A DNA stretch of 34,589 nt from NCBI RefSeq assembly GCF_030269485.1, contig NZ_BSTL01000027.1, forward strand, positions 106,113-140,701, in the 5' to 3' direction. This document shows positions 1 through 7,804 of the stretch, one piece after another (the first letter of the stretch is position 1; each line of letters starts with the position of its first letter). The DNA is from Actinoplanes sp. NBRC 103695. Its GTDB lineage: Bacteria > Actinomycetota > Actinomycetes > Mycobacteriales > Micromonosporaceae. A model generated the notes under the pieces. That model ran no database searches, was not told where the DNA came from, and saw only the letters and a list, made by a program, of their open reading frames with translations. Position numbers and translations under genes: made by a program.

Positions 1-30
1 ACGGCCACCCGGGACATGCCCGCCAGCTGA
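1..30 (+). CDS. Possible C-terminal tail of a truncated upstream gene
   Basis: From the first base, frame 1 is open and reads TATRDMPAS before a TGA stop at 28-30. It could be the end of a gene that starts outside the window. Nothing in nine residues allows identification. The only support is that the following 580 bases look non-coding, so an upstream gene ending here would be natural. Confidence 0.25.
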   Translation, partial: TATRDMPAS

Positions 31-237
31 AGTGATCCTTCGTGCGCGTCCTCGCTGCCGGCGCTTCGCCCGACGTGTGGGATGGGATCGGGCGCCCGCC
101 CTCGCAGCGCCCGCCCCCGCGCGCCCGAACTCGCAGCCGCCCCGCGGCGCCCCCTCGCGGCACCCGAACTCGCGGATGCCACTTTCGCCTGGCGCGGGTC
201 GGGCTGGGTATGCCAGGCGGTCGGGGTGCCCACTCAC

Positions 238-302
238 GGTGGTAGCCGGCGCTCGCGGTGGTAGCCGGCGCTCGCGGTGGTAGCCGGCGCTCGCGGTGGT
301 AG
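238..302. repeat. Tandem repeat, 19-bp unit, three copies plus a partial copy
   Basis: The unit GGTGGTAGCCGGCGCTCGC occurs three times without mismatch at 238-256, 257-275 and 276-294. A fourth, truncated copy GGTGGTAG follows at 295-302. An inverted, diverged version of the unit's first half (CTACCACCGGCC) lies downstream near 379-390. Since 19 is not a multiple of three, expansion would shift any reading frame, which argues against coding. Confidence 0.9.
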
Positions 303-308
303 TCCAGG

Positions 309-333
309 GCGGCATTTCGGCACCGAATGCCGC
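309..333. repeat. Imperfect hairpin next to the tandem repeat
   Basis: GCGGCAT (309-315) pairs with ATGCCGC (327-333). An inner TCGG/CCGA pairing is offset by one unpaired T. There is no T-run on either side. It may be a structured intergenic element, but no function is evident. Confidence 0.45.
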
Positions 334-404
334 TCTGCCCCACCACGGCGTGCCTGGTCCTACCACTCGCGCAGGCTTCTACCACCGGCCGCGCCTGGCA
401 ACGG

Positions 405-502
405 CCGGGAGCGGCGGCAACAACCGCGAGCAAGCACCCCGCCGCCTGGCAGACCCCAGCCCGACCCCCGCCGACCGGGAGCGGCGGCAACAAACCGCGA
501 GC
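405..502. repeat. Direct repeat of 27/28 bp
   Basis: The block beginning CCGGGAGCGGCGGCAACA at 405-431 recurs at 475-502 with one extra A inside an A-run. The second copy runs on into a further degenerate copy of its own end (GCGGCAGCAACGGC). The spacer is 43 bp. Confidence 0.8.
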
Positions 503-611
503 GGCAGCAACGGCTAGCATCTGCCAGGCGTCTGCTTCACCTGGCCGAGACCCCACGACCAAACGCCGACGGCGGCACGCACCAGGACGGCGCGGGACCC
601 GGCCGCGAAAG

Positions 612-2585
612 TCAGTTGATGTCCGGCCCGGTCAGCACCGCGTCCGGGTCGTCGACCAGGGTGCGGACGTTCCAGGTCCAGACGCCGCCGGTCCAGGTCG
701 GCTCGAAGCCCAGCAGGTCGGTCATCGCCCGCAGCATCTCCACGTCGCGCGTCTGCGGCTGGAGGATGATCACGCCCGCCTTCCAGTACCGCAGGTCGGC
801 CAGCGTCATCTCGCGGCGCGTGTCGGTGATCTCCGGCGTCGGGTTGCCCTGCTCGATGGAGGCCATCAGCCCACTCGTCGGCCGCCACGGCGGCGAGAAG
901 AGCGCGGTGCGGTCGGTCGGGTCCAGCGGGTTCTGGTTGGGCAGCAGCGCGTACGCCCCGGCGATGCGCATCTCCTGGCCGGTGTAGGCGGTCCAGCGCA
1001 GCGGGTCGGGGTAGTTGGCGTCGGGCAGCGGCAGCGTGACCACCGTGTGGTTGTCGTCGGCGTACTGCCGCCAGGCCCCGGAGGTGACGAAGTCGGGAAC
1101 CGGCGCCATCGGGGCGCTGCGCACCGGCGTGGGCACCAGCGGGACCAGAGCCATGGCCACCGAGGTGATCATGGCGACCCGGACCGGGCCACGCGCCGAC
1201 GGCTGGCTGCGGACCAGGTCGATCGCCTTCTGGCAGCCGATCGCGAGGACGATGCCGACTACCGGCGCGATCGCCATCGCCCAGCGGGTGGGCACCGCGG
1301 AGTTGAGCACGGGGACGCTGTGCAGGACCGCCCAGATGCCCGGGACGCCGGTGTTGATGCCGTTCAGGAAGATCCGCGGGCCGAGGGACATCGCCGCGTA
1401 CAGCAGGGCGACGCCGCCGAGGGTGAGCACCGCGACGTTGCGCCGCAGCCAGACCACCAGGCCCAGGAAGAGGATCACCAGGCCCCAGCCGAAGAACGCG
1501 TTTTCCTCGGCTGGGTTCTGGGCCAGCCGCTCGGCGGTCAGCTCGTTGCCGGCCACCGACCGGGTCGCGTACGCGGTGAACGAGCCGAGGTCGGCGCCGA
1601 AGTTGCGGACGAACTGCGGCAGGCCGTGGTAGCTCTGCGGTCCGAAGAACTGCACGGCGAGCGGGTAGGCCAGGACGGCCAGCGTGACCACCGCGGCGAC
1701 GCCGAGGCCGCGCAGGAAGGTGGTCACCTCGCCGGGGCGGGTCCGCCGCCGGGAGATCGCCATCACCGCGCAGAAGATGCCCAGGCCGACCGCGGTCATG
1801 AAGAGGATCTCGAGGTTGATGAACGCCTGCCAGACCAGCAGACCGGCCAGGATCAGGCCGTTGCGTGCCGCCTTGCCCGGGGTTCGCAGCGCGAGGCAGC
1901 GCCAGATGATCAGCGGCACCAGGAACTGGGAGACGATGTTCGGGTGGCCGCCGGCGTGCGAGGCCATGCTCGGCGCGAAGGTGCAGAACAGCGCGCCCAC
2001 CCACGCGGCGAGCCGCGAGGCGACGAAGACGCGGGAAAGCACCAGGTACCACGAGATGCCGGTAACTGCCAACGCGAGCGTAAGAAATAAGTTGAACGCC
2101 ACATGCGGGCCGAACAGAAGAGTGATCGGCGTCATCGGCAGCGAAACGGCCAACACCGAGGTGTTGGCCATCATGTTCACCCCGTCGGGGTAATTCATGC
2201 GATCGGAGAAGAACGGATAAGCGCCATCAGTAACGACACGAGCACCGTGCGCCAGCATCCACTCGAAGAACGCTTGATCCTGTGGATCATCGCGCAACTC
2301 ATGATCAAGATTGAGCCACAACGGCGCTGTGATGAAGAGCGCTACCGCAACGAAACTGAAAATGGCGAGCGCGTCCCGCCACGTGAGAGAGCGCCAGAAG
2401 CGCGGGCGCGCGGCGGGCTCGACCTCGGGCTCAGCAGCAGGTATGACGGCCAGCGTCGGGCTGGACACGTCGCTCTCGAGTGCCTCGAGCTCCGCCTCCA
2501 GGTCCCCGGCATCGGTGACATCGCGGGGTCGCATGGAACTCCCGCCGGCTGACTGACCGCTGGGGTCAATACCCGTAATCGTCAT
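612..2585 (-). CDS. Large polytopic membrane protein, GT-C glycosyltransferase-like
   Basis: A 657-residue protein. The N-terminus (about 1-68) is acidic and cytoplasmic. A first membrane segment at about 72-92 is followed by an outside loop with D99, D100, D103 and Q104, then by roughly ten more hydrophobic segments up to about residue 465. A soluble C-terminal domain of about 190 residues follows. A first outside loop rich in acidic residues after helix 1 is the hallmark of GT-C enzymes, which transfer sugars from polyprenyl-phosphate donors. The MNYPDGVNMMANTS stretch near 130-143 resembles uncharacterised actinobacterial members of this class. I chose ATG 2585 because GGGTGG lies eight bases upstream; GTG 2597 is an alternative. 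The gene diverges from the methyltransferase at 2816. Catalytic activity is inferred, not shown; the acceptor is unknown. Confidence 0.8.
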   Translation of the reverse strand: MTITGIDPSGQSAGGSSMRPRDVTDAGDLEAELEALESDVSSPTLAVIPAAEPEVEPAARPRFWRSLTWRDALAIFSFVAVALFITAPLWLNLDHELRDDPQDQAFFEWMLAHGARVVTDGAYPFFSDRMNYPDGVNMMANTSVLAVSLPMTPITLLFGPHVAFNLFLTLALAVTGISWYLVLSRVFVASRLAAWVGALFCTFAPSMASHAGGHPNIVSQFLVPLIIWRCLALRTPGKAARNGLILAGLLVWQAFINLEILFMTAVGLGIFCAVMAISRRRTRPGEVTTFLRGLGVAAVVTLAVLAYPLAVQFFGPQSYHGLPQFVRNFGADLGSFTAYATRSVAGNELTAERLAQNPAEENAFFGWGLVILFLGLVVWLRRNVAVLTLGGVALLYAAMSLGPRIFLNGINTGVPGIWAVLHSVPVLNSAVPTRWAMAIAPVVGIVLAIGCQKAIDLVRSQPSARGPVRVAMITSVAMALVPLVPTPVRSAPMAPVPDFVTSGAWRQYADDNHTVVTLPLPDANYPDPLRWTAYTGQEMRIAGAYALLPNQNPLDPTDRTALFSPPWRPTSGLMASIEQGNPTPEITDTRREMTLADLRYWKAGVIILQPQTRDVEMLRAMTDLLGFEPTWTGGVWTWNVRTLVDDPDAVLTGPDIN

Positions 2586-2815
2586 AGCATCGGCCACCCT
2601 AACCGAGGTTGGTAACGTTGAAGTGACGGGCGGCCGATGCGTGATCGACCCGATATCTACACACGTTGCAACTTGAGCGCGTACCCGCGCTGCAATGTCT
2701 CAATCAGGCAAAAATAGAGTGGCCCACGCCCGCTCAACTTTCGCCACTGGGCGCTGGATGGTTAACTCGATCAGTCCCGCTGTCGCTCGGATTGCAAGAC
2801 GAGGGAACCTTACTT
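2586..2815. promoter_or_regulatory. Divergent intergenic region with a candidate -10 element
   Basis: These 230 bases separate two divergent genes and are clearly more AT-rich than their surroundings, as expected for back-to-back promoters. TAGAGT at 2715-2720 fits the actinobacterial TANNNT -10 pattern for the rightward methyltransferase transcript. I see no good -35. TTGCA (2666-2670) and TGCAA (2691-2695) flank a GCGCG/CGCGC pair, a possible operator. Confidence 0.35.
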
Positions 2816-3532
2816 ATGGCAGACATCACCGGAGACCAGCGGATCCAGTCCGAGGTCCTCGAGGGCCTCGCGATGGCCGTCAACCACCGGCGGTGGTTCG
2901 TCGAGCTCGCTCTCCCCTACCTCGGCGACAACCCGATCGAGATCGGCAGCGGTCTCGGCGACTACGCGCTGGAGTGGGCGGAGCACCTTCCGCGCTTCAC
3001 CGCGACCGAGGCTGACCCCGACCGGCTGGTCCAGCTCAAGGAGCGCCTGGCCGATCACACCAACATCGACGTGCGGCAGATGCTGCTGCCCAGCCCGGAG
3101 GCGAACGGCGAGTACAGCGCCGCGGTCTCGTACAACGTGCTGGAGCACATCGAGGACCACGTCGGCGCCCTGCGCAGCATGGCCGACCTGGTCCGCCCCG
3201 GCGGCCGGGTCATCCTCATCGTGCCGGCGTTCATGTTCGCGATGAGCCAGGTGGACATCGCCACCGGCCACATCCGCCGCTACACGAAGAAGACGATGCG
3301 GGCCGCGATGAGCGAGGCCGGCCTCGAGATCGAGAAGCTGCACTACGCGAACGCGCTGGGCCTGATCGGCTACTACGGCGCCACGAGCATCTTCAAGCTG
3401 GCCCCCAAGGAGGGGCCGATGGTCAAGATCTACGACAGCATCGTGCTGCCGGTGACCAAGGCCGCGGAGAGCGTCGTGAAGCCGCCGTTCGGCCAGTCGG
3501 TCTTCGTGGTCGCGCGCACCCCGCGCTCCTAG
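2816..3532 (+). CDS. Class I SAM-dependent methyltransferase
   Basis: A 238-residue soluble enzyme. Motif I is EIGSGLG at 42-48. The acidic residue after strand 2 lies in TEADPDR (64-70), motif II-like SYNVLEHIED lies near 105-114, and the post-motif RPGGRVILIVPAF lies at 127-139. These are the standard elements of a Rossmann-fold methyltransferase that uses S-adenosylmethionine. The IATGHIRRYTKKTMRAAMSEAGLEIEKLHYAN stretch resembles methyltransferases found with glycan or lipid genes, but the substrate cannot be told. I placed the start at ATG 2816, just after the AT-rich intergenic region, because the in-frame extension to 2666 lacks coding character. It diverges from the GT-C-like gene, so both may act on the same envelope product (inference). 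Confidence 0.88.
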   Translation: MADITGDQRIQSEVLEGLAMAVNHRRWFVELALPYLGDNPIEIGSGLGDYALEWAEHLPRFTATEADPDRLVQLKERLADHTNIDVRQMLLPSPEANGEYSAAVSYNVLEHIEDHVGALRSMADLVRPGGRVILIVPAFMFAMSQVDIATGHIRRYTKKTMRAAMSEAGLEIEKLHYANALGLIGYYGATSIFKLAPKEGPMVKIYDSIVLPVTKAAESVVKPPFGQSVFVVARTPRS

Positions 3533-3551
3533 ACGACGACGGTCCACCATG

Positions 3552-3577
3552 ACGCCCGGGGCTCACGCCCCGGGCGT
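3552..3577. terminator. Bidirectional hairpin terminator
   Basis: ACGCCCGGGGC (3552-3562) and GCCCCGGGCGT (3567-3577) form a perfect 11-bp stem with a TCAC loop. A T-rich stretch (TGCTTGTTC) follows on the plus strand. It sits exactly between the ends of the convergent methyltransferase and YbhB genes, so it probably serves both. Confidence 0.85.
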
Positions 3578-3584
3578 TGCTTGT

Positions 3585-4112
3585 TCACTTGTTCTGATAG
3601 GTGGGGCGGATGACCGCCCGGGCCAGCGTGTGGAAGGCCAGGTTGAAGCCGACGTACGCCGGCGTCGCCTCCGGTCCCACGTCGAGCCGGTCCACGTCCA
3701 GGGCGTGCACCGCGAAGACGTACCGGTGCGGGCGGTCGCCGGGCGGCGGGGCGGACCCGCCGTAGTTGGCCTCGCCGTAGTCGTTGCGGACGCAGAACGC
3801 GCCCTCGGGCAGTGGGTCGGCGCCACGCTCCAGCTCGGTCACCGAGGCCGGGACGTTCACCAGCACCCAGTGCCAGAAACCGCTGCCGGTCGGCGCGTCG
3901 GGGTCGAAGCAGGTCACCGCGTAGCCTCGGGTCTCCTCGGGTGCGCCGCCCCAGGACAGCTGGGGTGACTGGTTCCCACCACCGGCGCTGGGGTGGATGA
4001 ACAGCGCATCCAGCGGCTCACCGTCGGTCACGTCCTTGCTGGCCAGCGAGAAGGACGGGACGGCGGGCAGCAGATCGTACGGATCCGGGGCGACAGGGCG
4101 CTCGAGACTCAT
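3585..4112 (-). CDS. YbhB/YbcL family PEBP-like protein
   Basis: A 175-residue protein of the phosphatidylethanolamine-binding / Raf kinase inhibitor-like fold. The family signature is clear: CFDPDAPTGSGFWHWVLVNVP (68-88) contains the DPDAP ligand-site motif and H81. A second block, NDYGEANYGGSAPPPG (110-125), leads into HRYVFAVHALD (129-139). Bacterial members are small cytosolic or periplasmic proteins without firmly assigned ligands. There is no signal peptide here. ATG 4112 has GGAAGGAA seven bases upstream; the longer open frame lacks support. It is monocistronic and closed by the shared terminator at 3552-3577. Confidence 0.92.
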   Translation of the reverse strand: MSLERPVAPDPYDLLPAVPSFSLASKDVTDGEPLDALFIHPSAGGGNQSPQLSWGGAPEETRGYAVTCFDPDAPTGSGFWHWVLVNVPASVTELERGADPLPEGAFCVRNDYGEANYGGSAPPPGDRPHRYVFAVHALDVDRLDVGPEATPAYVGFNLAFHTLARAVIRPTYQNK

Positions 4113-4304
4113 GCGGACGTTCCTTCCGGGCAGAAGACACCACTCGACCCGAACGTAGTCCCCACTCGTGCCACTCCCGTAACAGGTGGGGAAAACGCAC
4201 ACGTGGTGCGCGCGACCTCCCGATGGCCGGGCAACACTACTGTCAAACATCCGACCGGGTGCGAGCGGCAAAGATCCCCGCGCCCGGTGGTGATATCGCA
4301 AAGC

Positions 4305-4333
4305 CGGCGCCCGCCCTTCGAGGACGGGCGCCG
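4305..4333. promoter_or_regulatory. Hairpin upstream of the sensor kinase
   Basis: CGGCGCCCG (4305-4313) pairs with CGGGCGCCG (4325-4333). Inside, after a C/A mismatch, CCT pairs with AGG around a TCG loop. It lies about 60 bases before the kinase start, in the divergent intergenic region 4113-4393. It could be a leader structure of the kinase mRNA or a terminator against read-in. No T-run follows. Confidence 0.45.
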
Positions 4334-4393
4334 ACTGCTGTGCGGGGTTCCACGAACCGGGCCGAATCGTGGCAGAACGGATGAGAGCATCGG

Positions 4394-5596
4394 GTGGTGA
4401 GAGCCCCTCTGCCCGAGGACGAGCCGGCGCGCCTGGCCGCCCTGCACGACGCGCAGGTGCTCGACACCGCGCCGGAGGAGGACTTCGACGGCATCGCGCT
4501 GCTGGCCTCGCAGATCTGCGGCACACCGATGGGCCTGGTCAGCCTGGTCGACACCGACCGGCAGTGGTTCAAGGCCAAGGTCGGCGTCGACATCGACCAG
4601 ACGCACCGGGACTTGTCCTTCTGCGCCCACGCGATCCAAGGTCACGAACTCTTGGAGATCCCGGACGCCACCCACGACCACCGGTTCGCCGACAATCCGA
4701 TGGTGCTCGGCGACAGCGGTGTCCGGTTCTACGCGGGCGCGCCGGTGGTGCTGGACGGCACCCACTCGGTCGGCACGGTCTGCGTGGTCGACCACGTGCC
4801 CCGGGAACTCTCCTCGGCACAGCGGCGGGCGCTGCGCAGCCTGGCCCGGCACGCCGCGGTGCAGCTGGAGCTACGCCGGTACGCCCGGCACGCCGGCGAG
4901 ATCTCGGACCGGTTGCGCCAGGTCGACCGGATGAAGGACTCGTTCCTGGCCACGGTGAGTCACGAGCTGCGTACGCCACTCTCGTCGATCCGCGGCTATC
5001 TGGAGATGCTGCTGGACGACGACTTCGACGCCGAGACCTCGCGCCGCTTCCTCTCCGTCATGCAGCGCAACTCCGACCGCCTGCTCCGGCTCATCGACGA
5101 CCTGCTGCTGGTCGCCCGGCTCACCGACGAGGGCATACAGCTCGACCTGGCCGAGCTCGACCTGGCCGAGGTGGCGCATCACGTGACGTCCGCCTGCCGG
5201 CCGCTCGCCGAGCACAAGGAGGTGAAGCTGAGCGACCGCACCGAGAGCCCGGTGCCCGCGCGCGGTGACGCCAAGCGGCTCAGCCAGGCCCTCAACCACC
5301 TGGTGGTGAACGCGATCAAGTTCACCGCGGCGGGCGGCGAGATCGCGGTCGACGCCAGCGCCGAGAACGAACCCGAGCTGATCATCACCGACACCGGCCT
5401 GGGCATCCCGGCCGACGACCTGCCGCACGTGTTCGACCGCTTCTACCGCAGCGCCGCCGCCGACCAGATGGCCACGCCGGGACCAGGCCTCGGACTGGCC
5501 ATCGTCCGCTCGATCATCGACGCGCACCACGGAAGCATCCGGGTCCACAGCGACCCCGGCCTCGGCACCACGGTCCACGTCACCCTGCCCCGCTGA
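4394..5596 (+). CDS. GAF-domain sensor histidine kinase
   Basis: A 400-residue soluble kinase with no membrane segment. A GAF domain fills about 12-160, with the typical LDTAPEEDFD, VSLVDTDRQWFK, SFCAHAI and NPMVLGDSGVRFYAGAPV blocks. The dimerisation/phosphoacceptor domain has H190 in VSHELRTPLSSIRGYLEML. The ATPase domain shows the N box around NHLVVNAIKF (301-310), G1 DTGLGIP (333-339), F box DRFYR (348-352) and G2 GPGLGLAIV (363-371). It should autophosphorylate H190 in response to a ligand or redox cue sensed by GAF. No response regulator lies next to it, so it is an orphan kinase. GTG 4394 and GTG 4397 are both possible starts; neither has a strong Shine-Dalgarno sequence. Confidence 0.93.
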   Translation: MVRAPLPEDEPARLAALHDAQVLDTAPEEDFDGIALLASQICGTPMGLVSLVDTDRQWFKAKVGVDIDQTHRDLSFCAHAIQGHELLEIPDATHDHRFADNPMVLGDSGVRFYAGAPVVLDGTHSVGTVCVVDHVPRELSSAQRRALRSLARHAAVQLELRRYARHAGEISDRLRQVDRMKDSFLATVSHELRTPLSSIRGYLEMLLDDDFDAETSRRFLSVMQRNSDRLLRLIDDLLLVARLTDEGIQLDLAELDLAEVAHHVTSACRPLAEHKEVKLSDRTESPVPARGDAKRLSQALNHLVVNAIKFTAAGGEIAVDASAENEPELIITDTGLGIPADDLPHVFDRFYRSAAADQMATPGPGLGLAIVRSIIDAHHGSIRVHSDPGLGTTVHVTLPR

Positions 5597-5626
5597 CCAG
5601 CCATCGCCTCCGACGGTTGCCGGACG

Positions 5627-6283
5627 TCACCCTTCCCCGCCGGCCAGGCCGAACATCTCCGAGCAAGGGTCAAGACCAAAGATCTTCACGGGTACGCCGC
5701 GCGCGGCCGCCCACGATGCCCGATCGAGCCGCAACCGCCGCCCCACCATCGGCTCACCCCGCACCACCAGCCGCTCGATCCCGTCGTCGGCGTAGCCCAG
5801 CCGCTTCGACACCCCGTACGACGCCGCGTTGTGCTCGAACGCCTCCGACACCGCGAACTCCGCGCCCAGCCCGGTGAAGGCCAGCTCGAGCACGGCGGCA
5901 CGCATCTCCTTCCCGTACCCCTGCCCCTGATGTGCGAGGCCCAGCCACGACCCGCTCGCCACCTCACGGAGCACCGCGAACCGCTTGGCGCTGATCGCCT
6001 GCGTGCCGATCACCTCGCCGTCCGCGACCACCACGAACTGGAGGTTCCAGTCGTCCGGCGACCAGCGGGCCCAGGTGCCCCACTGGAACTGGATCGTGTT
6101 GCGGGCGACCACCGCCGGCTCCGCCTCGGTCCACGGCACCGAGAACGGCTGCACCGCCGGGTCGTGGACCCCGCGCGCGGCGACGTCGGCCAGGGCCGCG
6201 AGATCCTCCGCATCCGGAACCCGCAGCTCCAGCCGCGGCGTGGTCAGGCGCAGGCCGGCGATCGGCCAATGGTCGGTCAGCAT
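5627..6283 (-). CDS. GNAT family N-acetyltransferase (RimJ/RimL-like)
   Basis: A 218-residue acetyltransferase. It opens with LRLTTPRLELRVPDAEDL, the usual entry of RimJ/RimL-type GNATs. The acetyl-CoA pyrophosphate loop is QGQGYGKEM, inside SWLGLAHQGQGYGKEMRAAVLELAF. The C-terminal ...FEHNAASYGVSKRLGYADDG block is the usual substrate-side motif (N-x-AS-x3-KLGF type). The acceptor amine is unknown. About 20 residues after the core are not typical of the family. ATG 6283 has GTGAGAA upstream. The gene converges on the kinase with only 30 bases between stops and no obvious terminator. Confidence 0.92.
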   Translation of the reverse strand: MLTDHWPIAGLRLTTPRLELRVPDAEDLAALADVAARGVHDPAVQPFSVPWTEAEPAVVARNTIQFQWGTWARWSPDDWNLQFVVVADGEVIGTQAISAKRFAVLREVASGSWLGLAHQGQGYGKEMRAAVLELAFTGLGAEFAVSEAFEHNAASYGVSKRLGYADDGIERLVVRGEPMVGRRLRLDRASWAAARGVPVKIFGLDPCSEMFGLAGGEG

Positions 6284-6335
6284 GCGAGCAATTCTCACGC
6301 GTGGTGGCGAATGTCCGCGACCGAATTTCCGCCCT

Positions 6336-7073
6336 TTACAGCCGCTCGATGTGCAACCCCGCATACAGCTTGCGGAACACCACTCCGGTGCGCCGGTTGC
6401 CCGCGTCGATCATCATCCCGCCACCCATGTAGACCCCGACGTGACCCGGCCCGACGACCAGATCACCCGGACGCGCCATGGACCGTGGAATTGACCGCGC
6501 ACGAGCCGCCTGACCACCCGAGGAATGCGGCAGACTGATGCCCGCCCGAGCGTAGGCGCTCATCGTGAAACCGGAGCAGTCGAACATGCTCGGCCCGTCG
6601 GCGCCGGACGCATATCCCTTTCCGACCTGGGAACGAGCAAAGGCGATCACCGCGCCCATCCCCGGCCGGATCGCGCTCGACGTGCGGATCCTGACGCGCT
6701 GGTGTGCGCGCTCGCGCCGAGGCGCCGGCACGCTGCTCTCGACCCGGCGGTCGAGGCGCCGTGCCCGCTCCAGCTTCGGCTTCGGCTTGCGCACATGACG
6801 CTTGACCTGCACGGCAGCGTGCCGCACCGGAGCACGGCGGACCAGGGGACTCCTCGGCACGGCGCGCCGCGCAAGAGCCCGCGATGCCCGCGCCGGACGC
6901 TTGGCGAATACGACTGCCGGGTCGAAATCGGGCGTCTCGGCGGTCGACGGAGCGACGCTGGGCAGGTTGGCAACTGCGTCGGCGGGCCGGTCCGAGGACT
7001 CGGCAACCGGCGCGATAACGGCTAGCACAATGGCGCCGGCGGTCAACGCGCGACGCGTGGACGGACGGGACAG
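6336..7073 (-). CDS. Secreted NlpC/P60 peptidoglycan hydrolase, probable CTG start
   Basis: From the proposed start the protein has 245 residues: a signal peptide at about 1-27 (RPSTRR, then ALTAGAIVLAVIAPV), an Arg/Pro/Ala-rich basic linker (about 55-130) and an NlpC/P60 domain (136-245). The catalytic pair is C166 in FDCSGF and H211 in GPGHVGVY. D223 sits where the third residue is expected. Such enzymes cut the stem peptide of peptidoglycan outside the cell. The first in-frame ATG (7196) would add 41 residues with poor third-position GC and bury the signal peptide. CTG 7073 has GGAGG at 7079-7083, five bases upstream, and gives a textbook signal peptide, so I prefer it. The basic linker may bind anionic wall polymers (inference). 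Confidence 0.88.
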   Translation of the reverse strand: MSRPSTRRALTAGAIVLAVIAPVAESSDRPADAVANLPSVAPSTAETPDFDPAVVFAKRPARASRALARRAVPRSPLVRRAPVRHAAVQVKRHVRKPKPKLERARRLDRRVESSVPAPRRERAHQRVRIRTSSAIRPGMGAVIAFARSQVGKGYASGADGPSMFDCSGFTMSAYARAGISLPHSSGGQAARARSIPRSMARPGDLVVGPGHVGVYMGGGMMIDAGNRRTGVVFRKLYAGLHIERL

Positions 7074-7261
7074 TTCGGCCTCCGTACTAGGCCCGGTGCA
7101 CTCACGCGAATCCCATTGTTGCCTTTGCCGCCTCCGAGGAAACGGCGATGGGAACCCGGGCGTATATGGGTAATTCCGTCGACCATGCCAGCACATAATT
7201 GCATTGCGGATGTGTCGGATCGGAATTTTCTACCCGGCGATTCGCGCAAAAAGTTTTCGGC
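7074..7261 (-). promoter_or_regulatory. Structured AT-richer leader of the NlpC/P60 gene
   Basis: These 188 bases lack a gene and separate the DUF427 stop from the hydrolase start; both genes run leftward. On the minus strand TCCCAT (7155-7150) pairs with ATGGGA (7115-7110), and GCCG / CGGC and CCT / AGG nest inside. Wall-hydrolase genes in actinobacteria are often controlled by leader RNAs. I could not match this one to the c-di-AMP riboswitch consensus. Confidence 0.35.
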
Positions 7262-7726
7262 TCACCAGCCGGACGTACCCGAACCGCCCTTGAACGGACC
7301 GCCGATGTCGGGAGTGATCCAGCCGCCGTAGAAGTCGCCGTCCTGAGCGCGGACACGCTCACCGTCGAGCGTGCACTCGTCCACCCGCCCCGGGTAGAAC
7401 GCGAGCGCTCCGGCCAGCACTTCGTACCCGGGGCTCGGCTCCTCGTACGACCAGGCGACCGCGCTCAGCCGCAGGTCGCCGACCACCAGGTCCCAGTAGC
7501 TGGCATAGCCCTTGAACTCGCAGAACGTCCGGCCCGGCGCCGGCTCCACGCCCCGGACGTCCGCGCGGGGCAGGTAGTAGACCGGGGGGTGCGAAGTCTC
7601 CAGCACCCGGAACGCCCCCGCCGTGTCGGCCACGGTGACGCCCGCGTGCACGATGCGCACGCGCTTGGAGCTCCGTTCGACCCTCGGCGGGCGCGGGTAG
7701 TCCCACACCGACTCCACGATCAGCAC
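7262..7726 (-). CDS. DUF427 family protein
   Basis: A 154-residue cytosolic protein of the DUF427 family, function unknown. It has the family pattern VADTAGAFRVLETSHPPVYYLPRADVRG (33-60), then TFCEFKGYASYWDLVVG and SAVAWSYEEP...AGALAFYPGRVDECTLDGERV. The conserved YYLPR, KG.A.YW and AWSYEEP positions form a pocket in this small beta fold, but no reaction is assigned to it. GTG 7726 gives the standard family N-terminus (the protein begins VLIVESVWDYPRPP before the formyl-Met replacement). It diverges from the lamin-tail gene, sharing a 78-bp promoter region. Confidence 0.88.
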   Translation of the reverse strand: MLIVESVWDYPRPPRVERSSKRVRIVHAGVTVADTAGAFRVLETSHPPVYYLPRADVRGVEPAPGRTFCEFKGYASYWDLVVGDLRLSAVAWSYEEPSPGYEVLAGALAFYPGRVDECTLDGERVRAQDGDFYGGWITPDIGGPFKGGSGTSGW

Positions 7727-7738
7727 TGTAGCTCGGAC

Positions 7739-7755
7739 GGCCGGACCGACCGGCC
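7739..7755. promoter_or_regulatory. Inverted repeat in the DUF427 / lamin-tail promoter region
   Basis: GGCCGG (7739-7744) and CCGGCC (7750-7755) flank ACCGA. The repeat sits 13 bases upstream of the DUF427 start and 50 bases upstream of the lamin-tail start. It could be an operator, but in DNA this GC-rich such repeats are common. Confidence 0.25.
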
Positions 7756-7804
7756 TGACTGTTCGGGCCGGTGCGCAGCGCGTACGCCGGCAGTTGAACC
7801 GGGC

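Larger units (their letters stand above)
31..611. other. Gene-free, repeat-rich GC-rich stretch
   Basis: I find no convincing gene here. The open frames are Arg/Pro/Ala-rich and typical of GC-rich non-coding DNA. The stretch contains a 19-bp tandem repeat (238-302), an imperfect hairpin (309-333), an inverted repeat CGCCTGGC / GCCAGGCG (186-193 and 212-219) and a 27/28-bp direct repeat (405-431 and 475-502). It lies between the end of a possible upstream gene and the 3' end of the minus-strand membrane protein gene. Confidence 0.6.

Noticed and set aside
327..2090. 587-residue plus-strand open frame with many Asp-His-Arg runs
   Set aside because: It is the antisense shadow of the GT-C-like membrane protein, whose minus-strand frame shows clear membrane helices.
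7074..7261. c-di-AMP (ydaO-type) riboswitch before the NlpC/P60 gene
   Set aside because: The gene type fits, but I could not find the conserved core sequences in the leader. A covariance-model search would decide; a significant hit would reverse this.
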